A stretch of DNA of 64,000 nt from Catellatospora bangladeshensis (GCF_016862575.1 NZ_BONF01000028.1:62001-126000), one strand, 5' to 3'. Numbered from the stretch's first letter, positions 43,206-52,647 are shown. Notes: a model not told the origin generated them from the letters alone. Translations and numbers: made by a program.

Positions 43206-43985
43206 TCAGTTTGGGCCTACTGAATCGTTAGCTGACTCCCGTTGGCCCGGCAATGTTGCGGGAGGTTGTGCGTCGATCACATCGAGAGCATCGAACAATC
43301 GGTCCGCATAGGTCTGCCCTACTTGATGCACCCACGCCGGCCGTATGAAGAACGTCCAAAGGACGGCTGCGAGGGCGTAAAAGCTAAGTGCAGCTATGGC
43401 TTCCGGAGTCGCGCCTCCGCGCCACACCAAGATGCTAATGCCCATAGAAGAAAAGGCGAGAACGATCAATGCGATCGCCTTAAGTGCCAACAGATTTCGA
43501 GCGAAGCCATAGTGAATGTTTTCTTCGAAGACGCGGGGAAATTCTGTGGTCGAGTCGCGAACTCGATTGATGAGTTTTCTAACCGCGGCGATATAGGCAT
43601 CGTCGGCCTTCGTCGGGCTATTGCTTTCTTGCCGCTTCGTCGGGAGCGCGACGCCGGTCAGTTTCTCCAGGGCCTTTCGGCGTTCTTCGAAGACTAACGC
43701 GTTGTGTGTCTCTCTGTGTCGAAGCATTCGGGTAGTGGGAAGACCGTCCCACTGTCGGACCAGCTTCGGCTCCAGACGTCTCCCCAGCGATCGAGTGAAG
43801 CTCGACAGGAAAAACAAGGTGCCCATCGATGCTGCCATTGGCACCCACGCTAGAGCTGGGCGTAGCTGAATCAAAGCCACACCCATTACACCAACCGGGA
43901 GAACCAGCGCCAACAGGCCTGGGTAGACGCGGGCGCGGATGACGTAAACGTCGAAGCCTCCCAGGAGGGAGTTAATCATCATCAT
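43206..43985 (-). CDS. Four-helix membrane protein paired with the MBL protein
   Basis: About 260 residues. Two N-terminal helices (about 19-38, LLALVLPVGVMGVALIQLRP, and 42-60), a cytoplasmic charged loop of about 100 residues (RRLEPKLVRQWDGLPTTRML), then two more helices (about 167-187 and 195-215) and a short tail. No family was recognised. Its start (one of three tandem ATGs at 43985, 43982 or 43979) overlaps the end of the MBL gene, so co-translation is likely. Base composition is far more AT-rich than the flanking chromosome, indicating recent acquisition. Confidence 0.65.
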   Translation of the reverse strand: MMMINSLLGGFDVYVIRARVYPGLLALVLPVGVMGVALIQLRPALAWVPMAASMGTLFFLSSFTRSLGRRLEPKLVRQWDGLPTTRMLRHRETHNALVFEERRKALEKLTGVALPTKRQESNSPTKADDAYIAAVRKLINRVRDSTTEFPRVFEENIHYGFARNLLALKAIALIVLAFSSMGISILVWRGGATPEAIAALSFYALAAVLWTFFIRPAWVHQVGQTYADRLFDALDVIDAQPPATLPGQRESANDSVGPN

Positions 43986-45006
43986 CCTCGGCTGAATATT
44001 GCAGAGACTGGATAGGTGTCCACCCCGTGCGACTTTTCCAACCATCGCCATAAGAGATGGTATTTCCCTCGGTAGCGATGACGCTACATCCTCTACGCAA
44101 AAGTGCATTTACGATCTTCGGGGACGGGTGGTCTTCGTCGACTTTGGCTGAGCTGATTACGGCTGTGTACTTGGCATATGGTGACTCCTTGGGCCCCAGA
44201 ATTCTGTCGAGAATCGCCGGCCCTAGATTTCGGCGGCTACCGTGATGCGGTACTTGAAACATCGAAATCGGCATGCTCGAAAATGGGCCGACTGTAGCTT
44301 CGTATCGTTGCGCCGCATGTTCGAGTGCGGTGATACCGGCGTCTCCGGTAAATAGCATCCGCTTCTGATCGGCCCTTAGTAAAGTAATCACGGAAGAGTT
44401 GTTGCGCGCTGAGGTTTGACCCAAGTTGTCTAAGGTTTCGAGTGGTACATGGCTAAGGATCTCTTTGAGTTTCGATTTTGCTCTTTTGAACATCACCTCT
44501 GCGGAAGCGATGATGTGGTTGTCGGCGCCAAGTTGTTCGAAAAGTAACTCCTGATAGTACTCAAGTGAAGGACCAAGAATTTCCAGTTGACCGGCAAAAC
44601 GCGTGAGGCCGGTAAATGGTTCGGTGATATCAGTGCCTTGGGCAATGGCGGTCTTAATTAATCCCAACAATGCTTCAAGGTTACTGAATTCGGAGATATC
44701 CTCATGGTGGTTGAACGGCAAGTGAATCATCAGCTCACGAACACGAAGCTCCTCGACGACTCGCGTTAGGCCGTTGAGGTGATCCGCATCTGGATGTGTG
44801 CAGATCATCAAGTCCACAACGCTGGTGCGGCAGTGCTCCCTCACGTGATCGATTAGCTGATCGCTCGTGTAGGTCCGTCCCCCATCAATGATCATGACGG
44901 CTTGTCTGGCTTCAGATTCAAATGGAAATTCTACAACGATTGCGTCACCGCTCTTTCCCCCGTCTTGCTCTGCGTTCTCGACAGGAAGTAGGTCCACGGC
45001 ATGCAT
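43972..45006 (-). CDS. ComEC/Rec2-like metallo-beta-lactamase-fold hydrolase
   Basis: A 344-residue MBL-fold protein of the ComEC type. The metal motif CTHPDADHLNGL (His71, Asp73, Asp75, His76), NNSSVITLLRADQKRMLFTG (about 225-244) with GDAG, and VPHHGSRRN are all present. The C-terminus is acidic (EDDDD). Related domains cleave nucleic acid or hydrolyse other phosphodiesters. It is soluble here, in contrast to full-length ComEC, and pairs with the downstream membrane protein. ATG 45006 has GGAGG 8 nt upstream. It is AT-rich like its partner. A defence function is inferred from location only. Confidence 0.75.
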   Translation of the reverse strand: MHAVDLLPVENAEQDGGKSGDAIVVEFPFESEARQAVMIIDGGRTYTSDQLIDHVREHCRTSVVDLMICTHPDADHLNGLTRVVEELRVRELMIHLPFNHHEDISEFSNLEALLGLIKTAIAQGTDITEPFTGLTRFAGQLEILGPSLEYYQELLFEQLGADNHIIASAEVMFKRAKSKLKEILSHVPLETLDNLGQTSARNNSSVITLLRADQKRMLFTGDAGITALEHAAQRYEATVGPFSSMPISMFQVPHHGSRRNLGPAILDRILGPKESPYAKYTAVISSAKVDEDHPSPKIVNALLRRGCSVIATEGNTISYGDGWKSRTGWTPIQSLQYSAEDDDD

Positions 45007-45553
45007 TCGAACCTCCGGTCTAAGGCGCCTTCGTGTGGCCGTATGAGGCCGATGGCGGACGGTACGCCTACATGCGTGATCGATACAAACTTTGTCGCAA
45101 AGTCGACGATCCAGAAGGCCCTCAAAGCGAGGGTTCTTCGTCAATGGGTGACAGCCTGTAAGTGGATCTATGCGCGATCGACGACGGACGATCATTCGGC
45201 GGAGAGGTGTGCGGCAAAGGGCTTATGTTCTCACTTCTGTCGGTCCGTGCGGAGGATGGCTGTGGTGCGGTCGTCCCTCCGAGTCGGGAAACCATCAGGC
45301 CCGAGCGGGCGGGTCAGAATGTTCGGGAAGCTATCGTGCGCCAGCGGGCGGGCCGGACTCGTCCCTTGGTGGCTGTCGGCACCGTGATTGGGTTCCGCGG
45401 CGACCGGGCCGGCGTGGAGCAAAACGTGGAGCAACGGCCCGCGCCGTACTGCACTCAACTGCGCTGAACTGCACAGAACTGCGTTGAACTGCACCGACGT
45501 CCCGGCGAAGATCGAACAAAACCGCAGGTCAAGTCCAGTTTGGACGCTTCGTT
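45007..45553. other. Gene-free right end of the element with short direct repeats
   Basis: No credible gene. The segment next to the MBL start probably holds its promoter. Toward attR there are two copies of CGTGGAGCAA (45414-45434) and a run of five 10-bp units at 45449-45498. These may be integrase arm-binding or accessory-protein sites. Confidence 0.4.
45449..45498. repeat. Five tandem 10-bp units near attR
   Basis: The units read CTGCACTCAA, CTGCGCTGAA, CTGCACAGAA, CTGCGTTGAA and CTGCACCGAC. They share CTGC at the first four positions and A at position 9, with spacing close to one helical turn. They lie 56 bp before the attR core. Confidence 0.6.
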
Positions 45554-45596
45554 CACACGGAAGAGGTCACTGGTTCGATCCCAGTATCGCCCACCA
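45554..45596 (+). repeat. attR core of the integrated element
   Basis: A 43-bp sequence identical to 35396-35438, the 3' half of tRNA-Val(CAC). The upstream part of the tRNA is missing here, so it is not a functional tRNA. It also forms the left boundary of a second, truncated element. Confidence 0.85.
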
Positions 45597-45610
45597 AAAT
45601 ATGCAGTTCA

Positions 45611-45644
45611 GAAGCCGCATGAAGGGAAACCTTCATGCGGCTTC
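45611..45644. repeat. GAAA-loop hairpin, second copy with compensated stem
   Basis: GAAGCCGCATGAAGG, a GAAA loop, and CCTTCATGCGGCTTC form a perfect 15-bp stem. Compared with the copy at 35455-35488, stem positions 3, 4 and 8 differ and each has the matching change in the other arm. Confidence 0.75.
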
Positions 45645-45773
45645 ATCAATTTGATGGGACCCTGCTCCATCTGTAATGGCTCAATCATCACATGGTCGTT
45701 ACGGGCCTGCGGCGTCCGCCCAGGCTACGGCGCCTACGGCCGGTGGGTGACTGGACCGGTGACCTCTTCCCCT

Positions 45774-45947
45774 TCATGATTGCACCTCCTCGGGCGTCCA
45801 CCAGCGGGCACCGCTGTCCTGCCAGCGCCGCTGCAACGCCTCCAGCAGTGCTGGCTGCATCGCCTCGGTGACGTGGGAGTACACCCCGGCGATACCCGGC
45901 ATGGCGTGCCCGAGCCGTTGGTTCTTGAGCGCCTCCGGGTGGTGTCG
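45774..45947 (-). pseudogene. Truncated integrase, C-terminal fragment
   Basis: About 57 codons that match the C-terminus of the intact integrase: LKNQRLGHAMPGIAGVYSHV (catalytic Tyr included), then QPALLEALQRRWQDSGARWW and a TGA at 45774-45776. A deletion near the end changes the reading frame relative to the intact copy, which goes on for about 30 more residues. The N-terminus and most of the catalytic domain are missing. Confidence 0.8.
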
Positions 45948-46151
45948 CTGGGGAGATCATGACCTCTTCCGTAAGTAGGGAAACATCGACGCGATGCAGG
46001 CGGCACTCCCGTCACCCCGCGTGCCCCGTCAACGCAGCCAGGTTGGCAGTGGTCACAGCCATCGCGTGTTCACAAGCAGCTCCGGTCACCGGCACCACGT
46101 CCTGACCGGAGCCGTCCATCCCGGGCACCCCGCCGGATGGCCCCGCACGGA

Positions 46152-46185
46152 GGCTGGGGTGCCGACCGTCGTCGGCACCCCAGCC
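46152..46185 (-). terminator. Terminator of the GH11 xylanase gene
   Basis: GGCTGGGGTGCCGAC (46152-46166), a CGTC loop and GTCGGCACCCCAGCC (46171-46185) form a perfect 15-bp stem about 50 bp beyond the xylanase stop. Confidence 0.8.
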
Positions 46186-46237
46186 GCACCTGCCTTGCGG
46201 TGTCAGACCGGTCCGTGCCTGGCCCCGTGGCGCCGGG

Positions 46238-47371
46238 TCAGTTCCGGAAGCTCCACTGCTGGTTCGACCCGCCCCAGCAGCTGTACAGTTGGATCTTCGT
46301 CCCGTTGCCGGTGCCGCCGGCGTCGAGGCACAGCCCTGACTGCGCGCTGGTGATGGTGCCGTTGTTGACATTCCACTGCTGGTTCGCGCCGCCGTGGCAG
46401 TCATAGAGGATCACCGCGGTGCCGTTGCTGGTGCCCCCATTTGAGGCGTCCAGACACTTGCCGTTCACCGTCAGCTGCCTGCTTGAGGTGTGAGTGAACC
46501 GCTGGTTCGAGCCACCCCAGCAGTCGTACAACTGGAGCTGGGTGCCGTTGGTGGTGCTCGAGTTCGGGACGTCGAGACACCTGCCGGACTGCTGACCCAC
46601 AATCATCTGGCTGGTACCGCTCGGCGGTCCAGTGGTGGGTCCAGGATCGGGGTTGGTGCCTTCCCGGACGGTGATGTCGGAGCTTCCCTGGCTCTGGTAG
46701 CCCTCGGTCGCCATGACTTGGTAGGCCCAGCTGCTGCCGAGGTTGAGGCCGGCGCGGGCCCAGGCGTCGACGTGGTTGGCGAAGGTGATGGTGCCACTGC
46801 TCCGCTTCTGCTGGCGCACGCTCCAGTACTGGTAGAACGTGGCGGTGCCGTCGATCGACGGCTGGTTGACCCGCTGGCTGCGCAGGATGTCGTAGGTGCC
46901 GCCGTCGGTGGTGACCGTGCCCAGCCGCTGAGCGCCGCTGCTCGGGTTGTAGCTGCCGAAGTTCTCCACAACGTAGTACTCGATCAGCGAGTTCCGCGTC
47001 CACCCGTACAGGGCGAGGTAGGTGTTGTTGTTGCCCGGGTTGTAGGTGCCCGAGTAGCTGACCGTCCGCCGGCTACCGGTGGCCCAACCCTTGCCGCCGA
47101 CCCAGTTGTTGGTGCTCCTGCTCCAGGAGCTGGAGTAGCGGCCGTTCTCGCGCAGCACCATGCAGGCGTCGCCACTGTCTTTCCAGAACGAGAAGTAGAA
47201 CCCGTTGTGCGTGCCGGTGGTGTTCGAGCAGACCTGCCGGTCGGCCTCGGCGTAAGCGTTGGTGGCCATCAACGTGCTGGCGACGGCCACCACGACGGCG
47301 CAGGCGCCGCCGATGAGCATTCTGAGGCGGCCGCCTCTGCGGCTCTTCCGTTGGATGGGTGCCTCGTGCAT
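46238..47371 (-). CDS. Secreted GH11 endo-1,4-beta-xylanase with ricin-type CBM13
   Basis: A 377-residue secreted xylanase with a signal peptide (ends near residue 40, NAYA). The GH11 domain is about residues 45-235, with nucleophile Glu131 ([11 protein letters not shown]) and acid/base Glu223 ([12 protein letters not shown]). A Gly/Pro/Thr linker and a CBM13 trefoil (about 250-377) follow, with QxW repeats NQRF, NQQW and NQQW. This modular form is common in Streptomyces and relatives. GAGGAGGAAG precedes the ATG. Candidate palindromic operators lie upstream at 47609 and 47756. Confidence 0.93.
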   Translation of the reverse strand: MHEAPIQRKSRRGGRLRMLIGGACAVVVAVASTLMATNAYAEADRQVCSNTTGTHNGFYFSFWKDSGDACMVLRENGRYSSSWSRSTNNWVGGKGWATGSRRTVSYSGTYNPGNNNTYLALYGWTRNSLIEYYVVENFGSYNPSSGAQRLGTVTTDGGTYDILRSQRVNQPSIDGTATFYQYWSVRQQKRSSGTITFANHVDAWARAGLNLGSSWAYQVMATEGYQSQGSSDITVREGTNPDPGPTTGPPSGTSQMIVGQQSGRCLDVPNSSTTNGTQLQLYDCWGGSNQRFTHTSSRQLTVNGKCLDASNGGTSNGTAVILYDCHGGANQQWNVNNGTITSAQSGLCLDAGGTGNGTKIQLYSCWGGSNQQWSFRN

Positions 47372-47608
47372 GTGCGTGCTTCCTCCTCGTGAAGGCTGGC
47401 GAAAAGGTGTGACAGGGTGATGCGACCCGGTAGGACTGTCGGTGGCTGTGGTGTCGGGCCACCGTGCGTGGGCCGTACCACGCGGTGGTGGGGCCGGTCG
47501 TCATGCGTTCGACGACCGGAGTGCCGGGCCGCGGTTGGCCCGGACCGGCAGTGATGTCTGTCGATCGCACCAATATGGATCCCACGTTGTCGCACTGTCA
47601 ACAACTTC

Positions 47609-47623
47609 CGGAAACATTTCGGA
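47609..47623. promoter_or_regulatory. GAAA-CA-TTTC inverted repeat upstream of the xylanase gene
   Basis: CCGGAAACATTTCGG is an imperfect palindrome about 240 bp upstream of the xylanase start, in an AT-richer stretch that also contains TTCCGGAA. GAAA-N-TTTC sites occur upstream of many actinobacterial xylanase genes. Confidence 0.4.
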
Positions 47624-47755
47624 AATCATGTCCGGGTTGGCTGGACCAGCGGGACGTTTCACAGATCGAAGTGGCGTGGGGTCGGTCGTGTTGGGCAGGC
47701 GTCGATATGTCGGTATCGAGCCCGAAAAAGTGGGGCGACGCACGGCCTGGGGATT

Positions 47756-47768
47756 CCGAAAGTTTCGG
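47756..47768. promoter_or_regulatory. CCGAAA-G-TTTCGG palindrome
   Basis: A perfect 13-bp palindrome, followed by a half site GTTTCGG. It resembles the CGAAA-N-TTTCG boxes proposed for xylanase control in actinomycetes. It lies about 385 bp upstream of the xylanase start, far for a classical operator. Confidence 0.4.
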
Positions 47769-47940
47769 ACTGTTTCGGATCTGCCGTGCCGCGTTGTCGC
47801 GGCGCGGCGGCCCGTCCGGCCGGTGACCCTTGCACCGATACGTCGGGCCGGATGGTCCGAAGCGGCGCGCCAGCGGTCACCAGAAGATGTGGGCCACCCC
47901 ACCGCAGCCCGATCAGGTCCCGTGGACCTGCCGGCCGAGC

Positions 47941-48223
47941 AGTGCCTCGAGGTGGATGCATGCCTCGGCGGCAGTCCGGTCCGGGTCCATGTGGTCGCCA
48001 ATGTGTACGCTCGATCGCGGTATGCCGGTTCGGTCAGCACGCGGATGATGAGCTCGGCTACCGCGTCGACCTGCCATCGTGCCGCGGGCAGCCACTCGGC
48101 AAGTCCGAGGGCGTGCAGCCGGCGGGCGTTGTCCGGGCGGTCCGCTCCGTGTGCGAGCACCACATGCGGGGTGCCGGACGCGATCGCTGCCGCTCGTCGA
48201 CCTGCTCGACCAGCTCCGATCGC
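47941..48223 (-). pseudogene. Glycosyltransferase (MGT/GT1-like) C-terminal remnant
   Basis: The minus strand reads GAGRAGRRAAAIASGTPHVV, then LAHGADRPDNARRLHALGLA and AYRDRAYTLATTWTRTG. This matches the donor-binding end of GT1-type macrolide glycosyltransferases (G-x-P-x-V-x-x-x-x-x-x-D-x-x-x-N-A). No start or upstream domain remains, and the 3' side loses coding character near 47940. Confidence 0.55.
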
Positions 48224-48426
48224 CAAGACTGCACGCGTGGCAGCCGCCGGGCGGCGGTGCAGCCGGTGCACTCAGCCATGCCGTCATCCACTCCCTGGAC
48301 GTGACGATCGCGCTCGACCGGCCCACGGTCGCACCAAGAGAGGCTGTGATCGCCGTCCTGGACCAGCTCACCGCCATCGGTCGACGCCACCCGAGCCGCC
48401 CCCGGCTGGGGACATCAAAAAGGTGA
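48193..48426 (+). pseudogene. Maleylpyruvate isomerase-family (mycothiol-dependent) remnant
   Basis: The plus strand reads LVDLLDQLRSPRLHAWQ, then ALSHAVIHSLDVTIALDRPT and REAVIAVLDQLTA, ending at TGA 48424-48426. This is the C-terminal helix region of TIGR03083-type proteins (LxHxLDIxxxLGRP). The N-terminal DinB-like domain is missing. It abuts the glycosyltransferase remnant on the other strand, so a deletion probably joined the two. Confidence 0.45.
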
Positions 48427-48463
48427 CGGGCGGGCAGGGCGGGCCCGGAGTATGGGTGCAGGC

Positions 48464-48499
48464 GGGGGGTGGGAATCCCCGGTCGGAATTCCCACCCCT
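48464..48499 (-). terminator. Terminator of the esterase-CBM13 gene
   Basis: GGGGTGGGAATCC and GGAATTCCCACCCC form an imperfect stem around CCGGTC, about 40 bp beyond the stop of the esterase-like gene on the minus strand. Confidence 0.55.
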
Positions 48500-48537
48500 C
48501 GCCTCTGTTATTGCCGACTCGTGCGCTCAGTTGCGGG

Positions 48538-49816
<1,279 letters not shown>

Positions 49817-50016
49817 TCCACCCTCCAAGGGCGTGCCGGTGGGGCGCTCCCTCGGGTGTGACGCATCGACGGCTGCGACGGTGGGCGGCGTGCAGTCTGG
49901 CTCAGGCCGAGCTGGCCGGCGACGGGGATGAAGAGGTCGATCTCTCGGTTACGCCGGCCACAGGCCAGAGACCCGATGGGAACAGTGTGCACTTACTATC
50001 ACTGGAGGAACGAAAA

Positions 50017-50190
50017 GTGTCAATGTTCAACCGGGACTGCCCGGCTCCGGTCAAGTACCCGCGCGGTCGCCCGCGCTCGACGTCCACGCCGTTCCTGTCG
50101 CGGGCCTGTGACGACCAGCAGCGATCACACGGGGCCAGCCCAGCGAACAGCTGCGCTCCGGGCCGGCCGGCGGCGGCGGGACCTGTCTGA
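50017..50190 (+). other. Possible truncated small ORF
   Basis: GGAGGAACGAAAA precedes GTG 50017 and a 57-codon frame starting MSMFNRDCPAPVKYPRG that soon becomes Pro/Arg/Ser-rich. A well-placed ribosome-binding site with protein-like sequence only at the beginning suggests a gene start cut off by the transposase-remnant sequence that follows. Confidence 0.25.
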
Positions 50191-50634
50191 TCGCCCGCGC
50201 GTGACGGTGGACGGGGCAACGCCGAACGCCACAGCGAGGGCATCGCGCGAGAAGCCCGTCCGCAGGTGCACGAGTGTGATCACCAGCCGGTCGGCCGGGC
50301 ACGGTTCGAGGGGTTCGCCCGCGCCCGCCGGCCGCCGACGCCGGCCACCACGCCGGGCGTGCAGCCGGACCTCCCGACCGGCGACCCACGCCGGACCTAC
50401 CTCGGCCAGGACCGGCCGCAGCTCCTCCGGCGCCCTTTCCGTCGCAGACGAGCGTCCGGCGGCGTCCGGTTTCCGGTCCAAGCCAGAAGGCCGTCGCCAG
50501 CCATCTCCTGGCATCAATCCGGAATTCGTCGGCCTCCGCACCCGATGATGGCCGGCCCCAGTTGACTCGGACCGCGCGGGCAACGTCCCCGACGGTTTGG
50601 GCGTCGATGACCAGCTGTCGACACGCTGTATCAA
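50125..50634 (-). pseudogene. IS5-like transposase N-terminal remnant
   Basis: The minus strand encodes LAEVGPAWVAGREVRLHARR, then DRLVITLVHLRTGFSRDALA and VAFGVAPSTVTR. That is the helix-turn-helix portion of IS5-group (IS112/ISL2-like) transposases, LVxLRTGxxxxxLAxxxGVxxSTVxR. The catalytic DDE domain is missing and no inverted repeats were found, so it is a non-functional fragment. Confidence 0.6.
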
Positions 50635-50658
50635 CGCGCATAGATGAGGAGGAATGCT

Positions 50659-51105
50659 TTGAGCCGAGGTAACATCTCCCGCGGGATTGCCGCCGTTCTG
50701 TCAGGGATGATTCTGCTTTTGACCGGACCCGCAACGGCCGCTCACGCTACGACCGCCCAGACTACGGCGGCCCTGGCGGCCTGGGACTGCCCCGTTGGCG
50801 ATCTCTGTGTCTGGAGCGGGTATGACGGCACGGGCTCCCGTTGCAACTGGGCGAACGCGGACAACGACTGGATGAACGCTCCGGTCACCTGTTCGTGGTC
50901 GGGGTACAACAAGGTGAAGTCCATCTACAACCGCGGGCAGAGCACCTCCTTCCTGGGAGTGATGCTGTACGAGAACATCAATTACAACTCCAACGATATT
51001 TGGGGTTGCATTGCCCAGGGCAAAAAGATGTCGTTCATTTCGGGCATCAGTGACGGGGTTTACCTGGCTTCACATCGTTGGACCAATAGCTTCCCGTACT
51101 GCTGA
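50659..51105 (+). CDS. Secreted peptidase-inhibitor I36-like protein
   Basis: A 148-residue secreted protein. Signal peptide to about residue 28 (AAVLSGMILLLTGPATAAHA). The mature part has WDCPVGDLCVWSGYDGTGSR, NWANADNDWMNAPVTCSWSG and conserved Cys residues, the beta/gamma-crystallin-like pattern of inhibitor family I36 (SMPI type). TTG 50659 is preferred because AGGAGG sits at 50647-50652, which would otherwise be inside the coding sequence started at ATG 50644. Whether it inhibits a protease is unproven. Confidence 0.75.
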   Translation: MSRGNISRGIAAVLSGMILLLTGPATAAHATTAQTTAALAAWDCPVGDLCVWSGYDGTGSRCNWANADNDWMNAPVTCSWSGYNKVKSIYNRGQSTSFLGVMLYENINYNSNDIWGCIAQGKKMSFISGISDGVYLASHRWTNSFPYC

Positions 51106-51492
51106 CGCAGCGATAAGAGGGCTGGCACGCCGGCCACTACCCGCCAACGAGCCGCTGGCGAGAACAGATTCCGCGTAGGCAATCGTTTGGGCTGGCGGTG
51201 GGCAGGATGGCCCACCGCCAACCGCCCCCGCCGGAGGCGCTGGTTTCTGAGTGTGGATCAACTCGCAGCCGCTGGTGGCGACGAGGGCTTCGGCGAGCAG
51301 GCGCCGCTCGGCCGCGGCTGGGTACTGGTGTCCGGTTTCCACTGCTCACTTCAGGATGGTCCATGTTGGATGCGTCACGCCGTGCTGTCCAGCTCCCCGA
51401 GCAGTGCGAAACGGCCACGCGAGGCGGGCCGCAATGCCTGCCAGATGGGAGCGGGTCGTCGGAAAGCGGGCGTTCTTAGTACGCTCGCGGCC
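51106..51492. other. Intergenic region
   Basis: 387 bp between the I36-like and LCP genes. The open frames in it have no Shine-Dalgarno and no protein-like composition. It presumably contains the LCP promoter; no clear terminator or repeat was seen. Confidence 0.3.
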
Positions 51493-52569
51493 ATGTCCCG
51501 CCGTTCCCCCTCTGTGCAAGCCTCCCAGCCTCCGGCCGCCGACGAGGCACAGATCCTCGAAACCGACGCCGAGCCGCCCAAGACGCCGTCGCGTGGGCGT
51601 CGGCGTGCCAAGCGGATCGCTCTCATCGGAGCACTGGTGTTCGTGCTGCTGGCCGGGGGCGGGGTCGTCGCCGTAGGGCTGTACCTGCGCTCGGTGGACT
51701 CCAGCATCGAGCGGGTGGACGCCTTCGAGGACATCCCGGAGGCGGAGCGTCCGGTGAAGGCCGAGCCCGAGGTCAAGAACTTCCTGATCCTGGGCAGCGA
51801 CACCCGGGACCCGGAGGCCACCGCCGGCTCCCGCACCGACACGATCATCCTGGCGCACATTCCCAAGAGCCGCGCCAGCGCTCAGCTGATCTCCATCCCC
51901 CGCGACACGTGGGTGTTCGTCCCCAAGTCCAAGAACGGAAACGGCGGCCGCGAAGCGAAGATCAACGCTGCGTTCGCCTGGGGCGGCATCCCGCTGATGG
52001 TGCAGACCGTCGAGCGGTTCACCAAGGTGCGCATCGACAACGTGATCGTCGTGGACTTCGCCGGGTTCAAGGAGATCGTGGACGCCCTGGGCGGTGTGGA
52101 GATCACCGTCGAGAGCAGCTTCACGTCCATCCATCCGCCGTACCTGCGCTTCAACGCGGGAAAGCAGGTGATGAACGGGGAGAAGGCCCTGGACTACGCC
52201 CGCCAGCGCAAGCAGTTCGCCACGGGTGACTTCGCGCGCATCCAGCACCAGCAGCAGGTGATCAAGGCGATCGTGAACAAGGCCAGCTCGGGCGGCATCC
52301 TGTCCAGCCCGGCCAAGCTGAACTCGTTCCTGAGCGCCACCGCGGGCGCCGTCTCGGTCGACCGGACCATGTCACTGCTCGACACCGCGATGGACCTGCG
52401 CGGCGTCAAGGGCGGCGCGTTGAACTTCTACACCAGCCCTACCACCGGAACCGGGCGCAAGGGCACCGAAAGCGTCGTGCTGGCCGATACGGCGAAGGTG
52501 GGGCCGTTCTATGCGGCGCTGCTGGCGGACGACATCCCCACGCTGCAGGCGCTGGCCGCCAAGAAGTGA
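51493..52569 (+). CDS. LytR-CpsA-Psr (LCP) family glycopolymer ligase
   Basis: A 358-residue LCP protein with a cytoplasmic N-terminus, one helix (about 42-66, IALIGALVFVLLAGGGVVAV) and an extracellular LCP domain. That domain has NFLILGSDTRD (about 96-106), SRTDTIILAHI, AQLISIPRDTWVFVP, NAAFAWGG and EKALDYARQRKQF, the last with the conserved Arg pair. LCP enzymes attach polyprenyl-linked glycopolymers to peptidoglycan. It sits beside the exopolysaccharide cluster and is a good candidate for anchoring its product. Confidence 0.9.
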   Translation: MSRRSPSVQASQPPAADEAQILETDAEPPKTPSRGRRRAKRIALIGALVFVLLAGGGVVAVGLYLRSVDSSIERVDAFEDIPEAERPVKAEPEVKNFLILGSDTRDPEATAGSRTDTIILAHIPKSRASAQLISIPRDTWVFVPKSKNGNGGREAKINAAFAWGGIPLMVQTVERFTKVRIDNVIVVDFAGFKEIVDALGGVEITVESSFTSIHPPYLRFNAGKQVMNGEKALDYARQRKQFATGDFARIQHQQQVIKAIVNKASSGGILSSPAKLNSFLSATAGAVSVDRTMSLLDTAMDLRGVKGGALNFYTSPTTGTGRKGTESVVLADTAKVGPFYAALLADDIPTLQALAAKK

Positions 52570-52647
52570 CACCCGAGCGGCTTCGGCGCCTGAATACCGA
52601 AGCAACACGGGGGATGGTTCAGTGAACGACCTGAAGGGCGTAGCCGG

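Larger units (their letters stand above)
35396..45596. mobile_element. Integrative genomic element in tRNA-Val carrying a defence-like island
   Basis: About 10.2 kb between two identical 43-bp copies of the tRNA-Val 3' half. A tyrosine recombinase gene lies next to the left repeat, its stop codon about 100 bp inside. No replication, partition or conjugation genes are present, so it is not self-transmissible on its own. The cargo is pAgo, PD-(D/E)XK nuclease, an uncharacterised protein and an MBL/membrane-protein pair, with decayed sequence between. GC content is uneven, lowest at 43.2-45.1 kb, which suggests assembly from several sources. Confidence 0.85.
45597..45950. mobile_element. Remnant of a second, related element in tandem
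   Basis: Directly after attR, the sequence is homologous to the first 500 bp inside attL: the same hairpin with a different stem, then the 3' end of an integrase gene. Homology ends near 45947 within the integrase. Its other end was not found. Confidence 0.7.

Noticed and set aside
44057-44245. A 62-codon plus-strand frame within the MBL gene
   Set aside because: It is opposite a well-defined MBL domain and lacks a start site.
45231-45494. An 87-codon minus-strand frame near attR
   Set aside because: It begins inside the tandem repeat and has no ribosome-binding site or recognisable sequence.
45449-45498. Possible CRISPR-like array
   Set aside because: Units are contiguous 10-bp degenerate repeats with no spacers and no cas gene nearby.
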